This document shows positions 41,571 through 53,203 of a DNA stretch of 64,000 bases, in pieces. The position numbers were made by a program, and so were the translations under genes. The stretch is from Ailurus styani (Eukaryota > Chordata > Mammalia > Carnivora > Ailuridae), in assembly GCA_002007465.1 (NCBI GenBank), contig LNAC01000039.1:3619159-3683158 (forward strand), read 5' to 3'. The notes under the pieces are model-generated. The model did no database searches, was not told the DNA's origin, and saw nothing but the letters and a program-made list of their open reading frames with translations. How positions within the stretch are numbered: the first letter of the stretch is position 1; every line of letters begins with the position of its first letter.

Positions 41571-44500
41571 ATGTCATGGAGACCACCATGAGCCCACATA
41601 AGTAGCAGAATTAGAAGGGACCTTTTTCCAACTTCATCTCACTGACTCCTCTGCAAAAGAGCCCATGCTGTACTCTTTAGGGAGACATGGTAAAAACAGG
41701 AACCATTCACCCTTCTCAACAGGGTTGCTCTCTGGAACCTGCAGTGCCCCAGGGGGAGAGGTTGGTACACTTCCCCTAGTGTTTGGAGAGTCTTTCATTG
41801 TACAGAGAGAGTCCCGAGCAACCCCAGGTGCACCCAGCATGGGGTGGTGTCACACCTGGGCATTTGGCTAACTTGCCTGCTGAAAGATCTTTCTTATTGG
41901 GACCAAAGTCTCACTAAGCAGTTACAGTGTTTGATAAGGGGGTAGTGAATGATCAACCCACAGTGAACCCGGGAGAAGTCAGGAGTGGCAGGAGGTCAGC
42001 CTTCCCTGACTCACCCACTCGGTGACTTTTCCTGGCCACACCTCCAAGCTGGTGGAGAGGTCTCATCCTGTCCCCCGTCTGCAGCTGAGGGGAGGACGTT
42101 GTCTGGATATAGGTTGAGCAGGGCCCTTGATGGCAGGCACAGAGCCAACTGAGTTACACAGAAATGGTTTCTTTTGTTCATGCAGGCATGCATCCTTCCA
42201 TTTGCTTATAATTACTATACTGAATGGCCTGGACTCATTGGGGTATAACAGGAAAGAGCTTTTTTTCTCTTTCATCACTCTCTTTCCAAACTGTTCTGTC
42301 CCATCTTTCACTGGTCAACATCTCAGGCAGATCCCATATACCGTTCAGTTCCTTTCAGGTATTAATGAACTGTTCTCGTGTTGGAGTATTAAAAAGCCTA
42401 GTCCAGTATACACTTACAACTGTTTCCCATCAAACCCGAAACTGTTTCCCCTCTCCCAGCTCAGGCTTGACCCAAGCTCAGAAAGGTGGCACCTCCTTTT
42501 ATCATTGTGTTGTCTCTTGCCTTTCATTAGCTACTTCTGACTCCCGTAGGGCAGAGAGCCGGGAGAAAAGTAAAATTGTCTTTTTACTTAGCTGGGCCTG
42601 CAGTAACCCAGCCATTGGTATCTTCTAAATAGATGCTTGGATACTGGGTTTTTCCTTGGTGGGTCCCTTTGATGTGCCCTACCCAACCCAGGGCCTGTGC
42701 CTTGAAGTGTCTGCACTCAAACTGATGCCTACCCTGGCTGACTCTTATGATTCCCCTTCATCCCTGGTGCCCATGGGATACTCCACAGGGCCATCTAATG
42801 CCAGGTGCACCTCTCTCTGGCAGTAAGGCCCCTGGCTGGTCATATCAAGAGGACTTAAGCCTAGTTACTGTCTGCAGAGTCCACATGGCCCACAGAGAAG
42901 GTTTTTACCCATTGTCGCAGCAAACTCTGGAAGTACAGCCTTGCCCGAAAACTTTTTTCCCCAAGATGGTGGCAGCCATGACAGGCTTCCAAGACTATGC
43001 AGCTGAGTGAGGATCCACCAGAAAGGGAGATTTTAGTCTCTGCTCCTGGCACCCTCTCCTGTTCTCTGAATGGTCTTCTTGGGGCCATCTTTACTCGGCT
43101 CAATGATGGGACGAGCACTCCCTCCCCTTCCCCAATCTGAGAGGAAAAGGGAAATAAATGCACAGTACTTCTTACTAGAACTCCCTTACAATCAACTCGA
43201 AACTATGTCTATGTTCACATCTGTTGTTTTGGCCAAATCTTAACAAATCCTACATGGATGAAAGCTGCATCTCTCTTTAGAATCTGGGGTCCCTTGTTAC
43301 ATCTCAACTTTGGGCATCAGCAGAACATCTGAAACAACAGAAACATTCCAATTTAACTTTCTGTTTTTCACTAATCCATTCATTCATACTATGTAGTCAC
43401 CAAATACCCAGCATGGGCCATGTGTCCAGGGCTTTTGCCAAGGTATGCCCAGGAAGGAGCAAGACTGGCCTGGACTTGGCCTCTTCTAGGTATGTTGGGT
43501 GCATCCACCATGTGCTGGCCTCTTGAAACCTCTTCAAACCTCTGCATTTGATTATCTCAATATCCTATCAAGGGGAACTCTGTTATTCTTCACTGGTGCA
43601 TGACTACAAAGACAGAGCTTCGTGTTTGTCATAATGGTCCCAATTGCTGCAAGATCCCACGTGCCTTTGGAGTTACTGCTAATAACTTGATCATCAGAAC
43701 TGTTTCGGTCTTGAGTATATGTTGTTGATGTCTGATTCTTTAGCAAGTACAAACTTCCTTATGCGTCTATCTTAATACTAAATAGATTCAAGCTCTGAGA
43801 CAGGGGTGGTTCTCATAGTCAGAATGTATGCTAAATCCTGGCACCCCATTATTTGAGATACTGAGTTCAGGACTTTTTTCTGTTTGTTTATAGAGTAGTT
43901 CAAATTCAACAAGAGGTGTATATGTGTGTGTAAATTGTTCCCACTTTGTTGTGTATTTTCTCTTATTAGATTGAATTTTCCTGGTAGTTTTCCTTTTATC
44001 AAAATAAGTAAATAAATAAAGATGCCCCCTTTCTGGAGTAAATGGATAACTCATCAAAATGGTTAATTTAACTTGATTTTTTAAAGGCAAAGTCCTATGT
44101 TTTAAAAACACTGCTCCTGTTCCTGGCACTGCCAATCAGAAACATTCAACTTAGAATGTCAACCTTGTTCCTGAAGTTGGATTCTATGTGTTTTGATTTT
44201 GTGGGAATTTTTTTTCTCGTCTCATTAAACCTCTGTGTAGATGAAAAGTTTTGATCTCGTCTAGGGGAAAACACCAGAGAATATTGTTGCCAACTATTAC
44301 ATTTTGAAAGTCTTGCTTTCTAACCCTAGTTCCCTGATGTAATATATAAATCTCGTTAACCTTATAAATACGATTTTTCAAGAGCAAGAAACGTCTCCCT
44401 TCTTCCTTTATTATGTCTGATTTGCATATGAGCACATAGTCCAACTGTTGGCAGATAATAATATTTTAAAGGGCATTGAAGTATAAGAATAACTACATAC

Positions 44501-45604
44501 TTGCAGATGTGTTATGAAATATACCCTATTAGTCACTTTTTATTTGAAAGGCAGAAAACTAGGTACCTAGCAACAGCATGCCGTCATTCAGGATTAGAGA
44601 AAAGCCATTTTACCTCTAGGAGATATTACTGCCCCTTTTGGGGGCTGTCAGGCTAGTACATTTAATTACACAAAAGAGCCTCACAAGAGACTTGGCTGTT
44701 GATTGTCCACATGCATGGTGAATGACAGTAATGACATCTCCCAAAGGATGGCTTTTGGCAGCAGTGGCTGACAGGGGGCTTCTCAGTGGGAGCCTTCCAG
44801 ACAGGTTCACAAGTCAGTCCTGTGTGGTGAGATTTTGAGGCTCTGCTTGAGAACTGTGCTTTTGGTTTGGGAAAGCCACCATCTTCCTCCTCTCTTCCCT
44901 TCTGAGTAGATTGGGAGGAGGATGTACACCCCTCACAGAACCCAGAAATAAGGATCCAGCACCCAGTACTCATCCAGGACCCACCTTCCCCTGTCAGCCA
45001 CAGGGGAGATCATCAAAATCTTAAGCCCACATTAATATCCAAATAGACCAAATTTCTAGAAGGTTCTTTTCTCATACCAGTTAGGACAAGTAAGAAGTAA
45101 CAGGAGGCAAGCAAAGGTGGTGAAGAGAAGAGAGATCAAACCTAACATTCTGCTGGGAAGAAATTCCTTCAGGAATCCCTACAGGTGCTTGCCACACAAT
45201 GGAGGCCAAGGCCATTCTGCAGACATTTGCTGAACCCTTATGGCAAATTCAGGGGTTCAGACTGAGGGTATACACCCCTGCACTCAAGCAGTTCCCTTTC
45301 AGGCAGAGGAGCTTAGCATCAGAAATGTCCCAGAAGAATTATGTTTTCTCTGCGTCATGGAGACTTTCAGCAGAAATTCACATATGATCAAATCACCGTC
45401 TTGCCTTCAAGTCTTTTCTACATTGGTTAAGTAGAAGAGTGTAGAGGGGAGCAGTGCAGTGGGGATTCACTTGCTTGGGGAAGCTGGGGCTTGGGGGAGA
45501 TGGGCTTCCTTCTGTCCTTAAAGACAAAAAAGGAGAGAAGGGAGGGAGAGAGAGAGAGAAAGAAGAGTACAAGAGCAAAAAAATGGTACCCGTGAGAAGT
45601 AGAT
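41571..45604. other. Long unique non-coding stretch
   Basis: About 4 kb without a confident transposon. The part at 43370-43450 is faintly similar to an old tail repeat. AT-rich from 43770 to 44600. A purine tract (GA-rich) lies at 45535-45567. Open frames of up to 137 codons (42127-42540) show no recognisable domain. Confidence 0.4.
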
Positions 45605-45749
45605 ACTGGTAAAGGTTGCACAACATAGTGAATGTACTTAATACCATTTATAATGGTTAAAATGGGAAATTTTGTGTTCTATATATATTTTACCAAAATT
45701 TTAAAAATAGTGTAATATACCAAAACTCATCGAAGTATACATTTTTATG
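45605..45749 (+). mobile_element. Old L1 3' UTR, left part (host of an L1 insertion)
   Basis: 'gttgcacaacatagtgaatg', 'ggttaaaatgggaaattttg' and 'atattttaccaaaattttaa' are sense-strand L1 3' UTR. Its continuation ('ttaaatgggtgaattgtata') appears at 48370, beyond an antisense L1. Confidence 0.75.
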
Positions 45750-46135
45750 TTAATTTAAACATTTTTACTTTTATTCCAGTATAGTTAATGTACAGTGTTA
45801 TATTAGTTTCAGGTGTACAGTATAGTGATTCAACAATTCCATATATCACCCAGCACTCCTCATGATGAGTGTACTCTTAATCCCCATCACTTATTTCACC
45901 CATCTCCCTAGCCACTTCCCTTCTGGTAACCATCAGTTTGTTCTCTATAGCTTTCTTGTTGTTTGTCCCTCTCTTTTCTTCTCCTTTGTTTATTTTGTTT
46001 CTTAAATTCCTCATATAAATGAAATCATATGGTATTAGTCTTTCTTTGACATATTTAGCTTAGCATTATACTCTCTAGCTCCATCCATGTTGTTAATGGC
46101 AAGATTTCATTCCTTTTTATGGCTGAGTAATATTC

Positions 46136-46137
<2 letters not shown>

Positions 46138-46183
<46 letters not shown>

Positions 46184-46196
46184 ACACACACACATA
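46138..46196. repeat. (TG)n(AC)n microsatellite
   Basis: About 21 TG units directly followed by 'tacacacacacacatatatg'. The two halves are mutually complementary. It lies inside the antisense L1, at the point corresponding to the A-rich coding strand near 'cagtg'. Confidence 0.97.
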
Positions 46197-47686
46197 TATG
46201 TCCCATCTTTATCCATTCATCTATCAGTGGACACCTGGGCTGCTTCTGTAGTTTAGATATTGTAAATAATGTTCAATAAACATAAGGGTATATATATCTT
46301 TTCAAATTAATGTTTCCATATTCTTGGGTAAATACTCAGTAACGCAATTACTGGGCCCTAGGGTAGTTCTGATTTTAATTTTTTGAGGAATCTCCATACC
46401 GTTTTCCACAGTGGCCGCACCAATTTGCATTTCCACCAATAGTACACAAGGGTTCTTTCTTTCTCCACATCCTCGCCAACACTTGGTGTGTCTTGTGTTT
46501 TTGATTTTAGACATACTGACAGGTGTGAGGTGATAGCCCACCGTAGCTTTGGTCTGTATTTCTTTGATGATGAGTCATGTTGAGTATCTTTCCATGTGTT
46601 TTGGCCATCTGGATGTCTTTTTGGAGAAATGTCTGCTCATGTTCTCTGCTCATTTTCTAATTGGATTATTTGGTTTTTGGGTGTTGAGTTGTATCAGTTC
46701 TTTATATATTTTGGATACTAACCCTTTATTGGATATGTCATTTGCAAATATCTTCTGCCACTCAATAGGTTGTTTTTTCATTTTTTAAATTGTTTCCTTT
46801 GCTGTGAAGAAGCTTTTTATTTTGATGTATTTCCAATAGTTTGTTTTGTTTCCATTGTCTTAGGAGACATATCTAGAAAGAAGTTGCTACAACTGATGTC
46901 AGAGAAATTACTTCCTTTTTATGGTTTCAGGTCTCACCTTTAGGTCTTTAATCCATTTTGAATTTATTTTTGTGTTTGGTGTAAGAACATGGTCCAGTTT
47001 CATCCTTTTGCATGTAGCTGTCCAGTTTTCCCAACACCATCTGTTGAAGAGACTTATTCCCATTTCATAGTCTTATCTCCTTTGTCAAAGATTAACTAAC
47101 AATGTAATTGTGGGTTTATTTCTGGGCTCTGTATTCTGTTCCATTCATCTATGAGTCTGTTTTCTGCCAGTACCATATTTTTTTGATTACTACAGTTTAG
47201 TAATATGTATTACAATCTAGGATTGTGATATCTCTGGTTTCGGTTTTCCTGTTCAAGATTGCTTTGGCCATTTGGGATCTTTTGCCGTTGCATATGAACT
47301 TTAGGATTGTTTGTTCTAGCTCTGTGAAACATGCTGTTGGTATTTTGATAGGGGTTGCATTTAATCTGTAGGTTGCTTTGGGTAGTATGGACATTTTAGC
47401 AATATTTGTTCTTCCAATCCATGAGTGTGGACTATCTTTCTGTTTATGTCTTCAACGTCTTTCATCAGCGTTTTATTGTTTCCAGAGTACGGGTCTTTTA
47501 CTTCCTTGGTTAAGTTTATTCCTAGGTATTTTATTATTTTGGGTGTAATTGTAAATGGGATTGTTTTCTTAATTTCTCTCTCTTCTGCTTCATTATGAGA
47601 GTATATAGAAGTGCAAGTGATTTATTTACATTTATTTTGTGTCTTGTGATCTTTCTGAATTCATTTATCAGTTCTAGCAGTTTTTT

Positions 47687-47893
47687 TTTTTTTTAAGATT
47701 TTTTTTTTTTTTATTCATTTGACACAGAGAGAGATTACAAGTAAGCAGAGAGGCAGGCAGAGAGAGAGGAGAGAGGAGGAAGCAGGCTCCCTGCTGAGCA
47801 GAGAGCCCGATGTGGGCCTCGATCCCAGGACCCTGGGATCATGACCTGAGCCGAAGGCAGCGGCTTTAACCCACTGAGCCACCCAGGCGCCCC
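47687..47893 (-). mobile_element. Can-SINE with 17-bp TSD
   Basis: Antisense, inserted into the L1. The duplication 'agttctagcagtttttt' is at 47670-47686 and 47894-47910. The body has 'gattacaagtaagcagagag' and it ends 'gccacccaggcgcccc'. The third layer of the L1-in-L1 nest. Confidence 0.96.
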
Positions 47894-48369
47894 AGTTCTA
47901 GCAGTTTTTTGGTGGAGTCGTTGGTTTTCTGTATATAGTATCGTGTCATCTGCAAATAATGAACATTTTTCATTTATTATGTTTATGCCTTTATTATGTT
48001 GAGTATGTTCCCTCTAAACCTACTTTGATGAGGGTTTTTGTCATGAATGGATATCCTACTTTGTCAAATGCTTTTTCTGCATCTAGTAAAGTGATTATAT
48101 GGTCCTTATCCTTTCTCTTACTGATGTGGTGTATCATGTTGATTTGCAAATATTGAACCACCCTTGAATAGTGGGAATAAATCCCACTTGATGTAGTGAA
48201 TGATATTTTTAATGTGTTGTTGGATTCAATTTGCTAATATTTTGTCAAAGATTTTTGCATCTACGTTCATCAGACATTTTGCTTTTGGTTTTGGTATGAG
48301 GGTAATGCGGGCCTCATAGAATGAATTTGGAAGTTTTCCTTCCTCGTTTATTTTTTTGGACAGTTTGAC

Positions 48370-48445
48370 TGAATTGTATATTTTAAATGGGTGAATTGTA
48401 TAGTATCTGAATTTATATGTCAAAAAGCTGTTTTTTTAAAAATGG
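48370..48445 (+). mobile_element. Old L1 3' UTR, right part
   Basis: 'tgaattgtatattttaaatg', 'ggtgaattgtatagtatctg' and 'aatttatatgtcaaaaagct' complete the sense L1 end begun at 45605. Confidence 0.75.
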
Positions 48446-48974
48446 TATCCACAAGTTGTGTGTATGTGCGTGTGTTTACGTGTGCATGTGTGCACCCACA
48501 GGAGAGACTGCCAATTTTTGAGTTAATCATCCTTGCAGAGAAAATGTCCGTGAGGACCAGACAAAGGTAGGGAAAAGAGGTGTAACCTGTCTGCCCATTG
48601 TTTACAGGTGACTTAGAGGAAGAAAGACGTAAAATCCGGCAGATGCTAGAGTGATATCATAATAATACAAGCTCCATGTATTTTTAATAAGAGGGAGGGT
48701 TCCCACGAAAAAGTCCGTGCCCAGTTCTGCTTTCTCTGTGTACCTTGTTTTCCGAGTCAGAGTCATGGCCAGCTTTGTCCGCACAGGCTCATGAAGGTGT
48801 GGCCACTAATGACCCAGATGAAGCTTCTGTTTCTTTTGAAGTATCTGCTTGTGCTTAGGAATGCAACACATCACCTTTGATTATACCTTGAGGCCAAAGT
48901 CCCTGTTCCTGGAAGCACAACGCCAAATGTCAAGGTCTCAAGGTAGAGGGGATGCTGGGTGTGGGTCAAAACCT
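48446..48974. other. Unique sequence with a GT-rich patch
   Basis: About 530 bp. Imperfect GT repeat at 48457-48493 ('gtgtgtatgtgcgtgtgttt'). Nothing else recognised. Confidence 0.4.
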
Positions 48975-49135
48975 ACTGCCCTGCCTGGGAGACCTTTAAC
49001 TATCATTACCTGAGATTCTTGGTCCGTAAAATGCAGATGATGATACTTCCCTTGCCTTTCCCCTAGAGTAACATGAGAAACAAAATCTAAACATGGTAAC
49101 ATGTGAAAGCTTTCAGTAAACTGTGAATCACTGTC
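48975..49135 (+). mobile_element. MIR (3' part)
   Basis: 'ttggtccgtaaaatgcagat', 'gatgatacttcccttgcctt' and 'acatgtgaaagctttcagta' follow MIR order. Confidence 0.62.
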
Positions 49136-49322
49136 TGCCTTCGTGGAAGTTCTTCTGGGTGTGTGAGAGAAACCCAATAAATATGCAAAAAGGAAGGCAC
49201 TGGGTTGAAGGATCCTGGGCCACTTCTCAGAAAGCATGCGCAGGAAGGGAGGCGGGATCCAGAAATGGAGTCTGGAGAGTGGGGACCAGAGGCAGCTCAC
49301 TCCTTTGGCTCCTCTGGTTTTC

Positions 49323-49371
<49 letters not shown>

Positions 49372-50577
49372 GACTGGCTTTTGTTCTTCTAGCTTGCAGG
49401 GCCAAACGTGGTCGCCCTGTGGCACTGTGATTACACAACCTACATTCAAGCCACGAGCCCAGACTTTTATATTGGGCCCTAATTCAGACTGGTTGAGCCC
49501 GGGCTGGGGGTTCACTCCTTGTGTGCTGAGTCATCAGTGTGGGCGGGAGTCCTAAGGCGTAAACTCTGCCATCCTTTGGCCATCACCCTGGGGATGAGCT
49601 GGGCAGGTCCCAGGGGAGGTACCCGCTACAGACATTGGGGCAACACCTAGAGAGATGATTACAACAGTCAGTGGAAGAGTGAGATTCGGTTTTAAGAAAC
49701 GCCCTGCATGGTGTCCCTATCTCTGCTGTCGTCTGTGAGTTCTAGCATGTGAGCTCTGTAAAGGCCGGGCATGGCTGGGCATTGAGGCCCAAGTGAACAA
49801 ACGTGAGGTTGGAGGGCCCAGTCAGTGAGTGGGGTGAGGCCTGCGGGGTGCCTTGGGGATCCTGCAGCCACCTTGCCCCTCCTTCAGTGTGACTAGACTA
49901 TTCTCTTGGGGCCCGAGGCATCCATGTTGCATTTCTCACAAAATGTATCACAAATGAGAGCGGGTACAAGTCATAGAAGCTCATCCAAAGCTAGCTCAAA
50001 CCAAAAAGATTATTTTGGAGCTGCTTTTCCAGATCCTTCTATCCTTTCCCGCCTGCTGCCCTTTGAGTCACTCCGTTGCCCAGCTCTCCACCCAGAGACA
50101 GACATGGCGAGTTGTCGGCATTGATCTCCAGTGAAAGGACGGTGGGAAGATGCTGAACCAAGGGCTGGTGATTCTTTTTTATTCCCCCTTCTTTTTCTTT
50201 CATTGCCTGTGGTCTGCAATTACCCATTCCCCTCTTGGCCTTCATAGCTGTGAGAGGGTGAGCAGGTGTTGAGAGCAACTTTGTTCTTTTTGAGTCAATC
50301 TCATTACGTGGAAGAGCTCCAATTCTCTCTGGGTAGCTGGCAGCTCCTCCAAGGCCAGACCACTGGGCAGAGATCCCAAGAGCAGTGCTAGTCTGTTTGG
50401 TGTCACAAGGAGCTGGGCCAGGACTGCTCGTCCCTGCCCCCATGAGCAGGCTGCTTTCAAACAGATGTACAAATAATTGGATGCTTTGGATAGAAAGCAA
50501 TGGTGTAAGGTAGCAACTCTAGCAGGCTTGCAGAAAAGTAAGAAAGAAAATCTCCAAGATAAGGACACTTCTTTTGT
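49136..50577. other. Unique non-coding sequence with (CT)n
   Basis: About 1.4 kb without a recognised transposon, apart from the CT run. Open frames on both strands near 50040-50570 (up to 153 codons) have no recognisable domain. Confidence 0.4.
49326..49368. repeat. (CT)n microsatellite
   Basis: About 21 uninterrupted CT units. Minus-strand reading gives the artificial ERERER-type peptides in overlapping frames. Confidence 0.98.
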
Positions 50578-50587
50578 CCCCCTCAGT

Positions 50588-50769
50588 CTTTTTTTTTTAA
50601 ATAAGATTTTATTTATTTATTTGAGAGGGAAAGGGAGAGAGGAGCAGGGGCAGGGGCAGAGGCAGAGGGAGAAGCAGTCTTCCCGCTGAGCAGGAAGCCC
50701 GATGCAGGGCTCGATCCCAGAACCCCGAGATCATGACCTGAGCCGAAAGCACACCCAGGTGCCCCTGTG
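50588..50769 (-). mobile_element. Can-SINE with internal deletion
   Basis: Antisense. It reads 'gagccgaaagcacacccagg', missing the usual 'cttaaccgactgagcc' piece, i.e. a deletion in the tRNA-like head. The duplication '(c)cccctcagt' is at about 50579-50587 and 50770-50778. Confidence 0.92.
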
Positions 50770-50778
50770 CCCCTCAGT

Positions 50779-51049
50779 TCTATGCCATCCCTTGGTCTTG
50801 TCTGTCCTCCTCTGTGGCTGAGCACAGGTGAGCCAGTGACTTAGCCCCAGCTAGCAGACCTCCTTCTGCTACTATCAAAGAAACTGGCGATGGGAAGGCC
50901 AGGTGGAAGAGGGAGGGGAGGTGTGCAGAAGACCAGGCCTTTTCCTCGCCCAGAACCTAACTGGGCAAACACATTGCAGTTCCCTGCAAGACTTCGCCTT
51001 TAAGAAGCCACAAAGGTAAACAAATATATGATTACATTCAGGGCCATTT
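50779..51049. other. Unique non-coding sequence
   Basis: About 270 bp, nothing recognised. Confidence 0.35.
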
Positions 51050-51250
51050 AATAATAGTAATTGGTATCTGGTCCCGCACTAGTCACTTCACATTGGTCAA
51101 TTCATTGAATCCTCCCAGTGCTTCGAGGTAGACACTTTCATCAGTCCATTCTACAAATGAGAAGCTCCAGGCATAGATTGGATATATGGGCACCCAATTT
51201 CTCACAATGAGTAAGAGGCAGAGCCAGGCTTTGAGCCCAGAGAGCCCATC
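51050..51250 (-). mobile_element. MIR
   Basis: 'cattggtcaattcattgaat', 'cattctacaaatgagaagct' and 'aagaggcagagccaggcttt' are antisense MIR from 3' end to head. Confidence 0.77.
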
Positions 51251-52327
51251 TCCAGAGGGCTACACAAACTCTCTCCCGTGTCCACAGCCTCTTGGGATGC
51301 AAATAAAGCACAGAGGACAGGATGGAATCAGTCTTTGCTCCTGTGGGCCTGTGATAATTTGCTTGATTAAAAGATGCCACTAAAGAGGAGAAATATTTTA
51401 AAAATCTAACCATTGGAAAAAGGACTTTTAGTGGCTAAACATTTCAAGACTGACCCAAAGCTCAGCTCAGTTTGTGATGCTGCTCTCTTCCCACGGGAGT
51501 AAAACCGGCCATTCTCACTGCCATTAACATAGAGGAGCTGTGACCTTGACGTGCAAGGGCGTGCAAGAGCAGGAGGGAAGTGGACTGTTATTTAAGCCCT
51601 GTGATCTGAAGGGAGGGGCTGGAAAATGAACAAAGGTGGGAATTATTCCATAGCAGCTCAGTGACGTTTATTGTGATTTACAAAGCTGTGAACATATGGT
51701 AACTACTGGAAGCACGGAAGGGCAGTTGGAAATGGGTAGATTTAAGGGCAACAAAACCAGCCACTCATCCTCCACTACCACCACCCCCCCCCCACGCCTT
51801 GGCTGCTGCTTCACCCACAGCCCAGAAAATGCAGTTGTCTTGCTAGCTGTTTTTGCTCCCAAATCTGCAGGAAGCCCAGGAAGAAAGGCCAGGACAAAGT
51901 AGCCCCTTTTCCTTAACCCATCCCCCTATTCTTAGGTGTAAAAGTCTCCCCTTCCTGCAAAAGAAGTTGGTATTTTGGTTCCCAGCCTTGGTGTTTCTAA
52001 TGCGCTGTGCCCTTCCCTGGTTTTTGCTGGATCTTGTTAAGTGCAGTCTTTGTTTCCAGCCTGTGGCTGGATGGGGAGCTGGAAACATGGGGATGGCACT
52101 TTGTCTGGGATCTCCAGTGGCCCTTGGGAATTCAGGATGAGCACTGTTTCTCTTGCCAGATGAGGGAGCCCTACTGTGTGCTAGGCAACAACCACCCTCC
52201 CTGTTCCCTCCTGCTCTGTTCTGCCTTCAAACCCTGTATCTTCCCACTCTCTTCTGAAGCCTTTGGGAGTCGCCAGGTGATGATGACTACTGTCTTCTCT
52301 GTGCCTGGTGCTGATCCACTTATCTTC
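51251..52327. other. Unique non-coding sequence
   Basis: About 1.1 kb. C-run at 51781-51793. No confident repeat or exon. Frames at 51843-52354 overlap on both strands and are not protein-like. Confidence 0.4.
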
Positions 52328-52397
52328 TGTCTTAGTCTGTTCAGGCTGCTATAATGAAAGTACCAGAGATTGGGTGGCTTCTAAACAACAGAAACTT
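52328..52397 (-). mobile_element. MST/THE1-like LTR, left part (ERVL-MaLR)
   Basis: 'tgtcttagtctgttcaggct', 'gctataatgaaagtaccaga' and 'ttgggtggcttctaaacaac' are the antisense MaLR LTR end. It is interrupted by a SINE block and continues at 52867. Confidence 0.86.
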
Positions 52398-52676
52398 TCT
52401 TCTTTTTTTCCCTTTAAAAAAATTATTTATCTGTTTGTTTGTTTGTTTATTTAACCAAATAAGCCCACTGGCTTTATTTACTTTTTCTTTAAAGATTTTA
52501 TTTCTTTATTGGACACAGAGACAGTAAGAGAGGGAATACAAGCAGGGGGAGTGGGAGAGGGAGAAGCAGTCTTCCCACCAAGCAGGGAGCCCAATGTGGG
52601 GCTCAATCCCAGGACCCCAGGATCATGACTTGGGCCGAAGGCAGACGCTTAACGACTGAATCACCCAGGCGCCCCT
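52398..52676 (-). mobile_element. Can-SINE with extended T-rich head
   Basis: Antisense SINE proper from about 52484, ending 'cacccaggcgcccc'. The stretch 52398-52483 is T-rich with '(gttt)n' and probably represents tail sequence plus a small insert. It lies inside the SINE block flanked by 'cagaaactt' (52389-52397 and 52867-52875). Confidence 0.88.
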
Positions 52677-52866
52677 CTTTTTTATTTTATTAATTTTTTT
52701 TAAAGAGAGAGAGAGAGAACACAAGCAGGGGGAACCATAGAGGGAGAGGGAGAAGCAGGCTCCCCACTGAGCAGGGAACTAGTAGTGGGATTCAGTCCCA
52801 GGACTCTGGGATCATGATCTGAGATGAAGGCAGATGCTCAGCCAACTGAGCCACCCGGGTGCCCCC
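52677..52866 (-). mobile_element. Can-SINE, second of a pair inside the LTR
   Basis: Antisense, with a shortened tail-side ('taaagagagagagagagaac') and end 'ccacccgggtgcccc'. It shares the outer 9-bp duplication with its neighbour. Confidence 0.92.
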
Positions 52867-53203
52867 CAGAAACTTATTTCTCACAGTTCTGGGATCTGGG
52901 AAGTCTACGGTCAAGGTACTGGCAGATTCCATGTCCTGTAAGAACCTACTTCCTCCTTCATGGATGGCTGTCTTCTTGTTGTGTCCTCACATGGCAAAAG
53001 GGTCAAGGGGGTTCGGTGGGTTTTTTTGGTATGTTTTTGTTTTTGTTTTTGTTTTAATAAAGGCACTAATTCCATTCATGAGGACTCCAGTCTTGTGACC
53101 TTATCACTTTCTGGAGTCCCCACGTCCCTAACACCAAACATTGGGGTTACACATTTCAGCTGATGAATTTGGGTCAGGGCACACACATTAAGTCAGTGGC
53201 AGC
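52867..53203 (-). mobile_element. MST/THE1-like LTR, right part
   Basis: 'cttatttctcacagttctgg', 'ttgttgtgtcctcacatggc', 'gaggactccagtcttgtgac' and 'gatgaatttgggtcagggca' continue the antisense LTR. A T/G-rich (GTTTTT)n patch at 53023-53055 is inserted. Solo LTR, no viral genes. Confidence 0.88.

Larger units (their letters stand above)
45750..48369 (-). mobile_element. L1 (ORF2 RT and C-terminal part plus 3' UTR), 5'-truncated and decayed
   Basis: About 2.4 kb of antisense L1 excluding an inserted SINE. The minus strand encodes recognisable ORF2 pieces, including '[11 protein letters not shown]' near the C-terminal zinc knuckle (46302-46541), and RT-domain debris at 47197-47394 and 48226-48423. 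Stops and frameshifts are scattered throughout. It is inserted in reverse into the 3' UTR of an older L1. Confidence 0.9.

Noticed and set aside
49205..49555. Frames with SLSLSL or ERERER repeats
   Set aside because: They are translations of the (CT)n microsatellite at 49326-49368.
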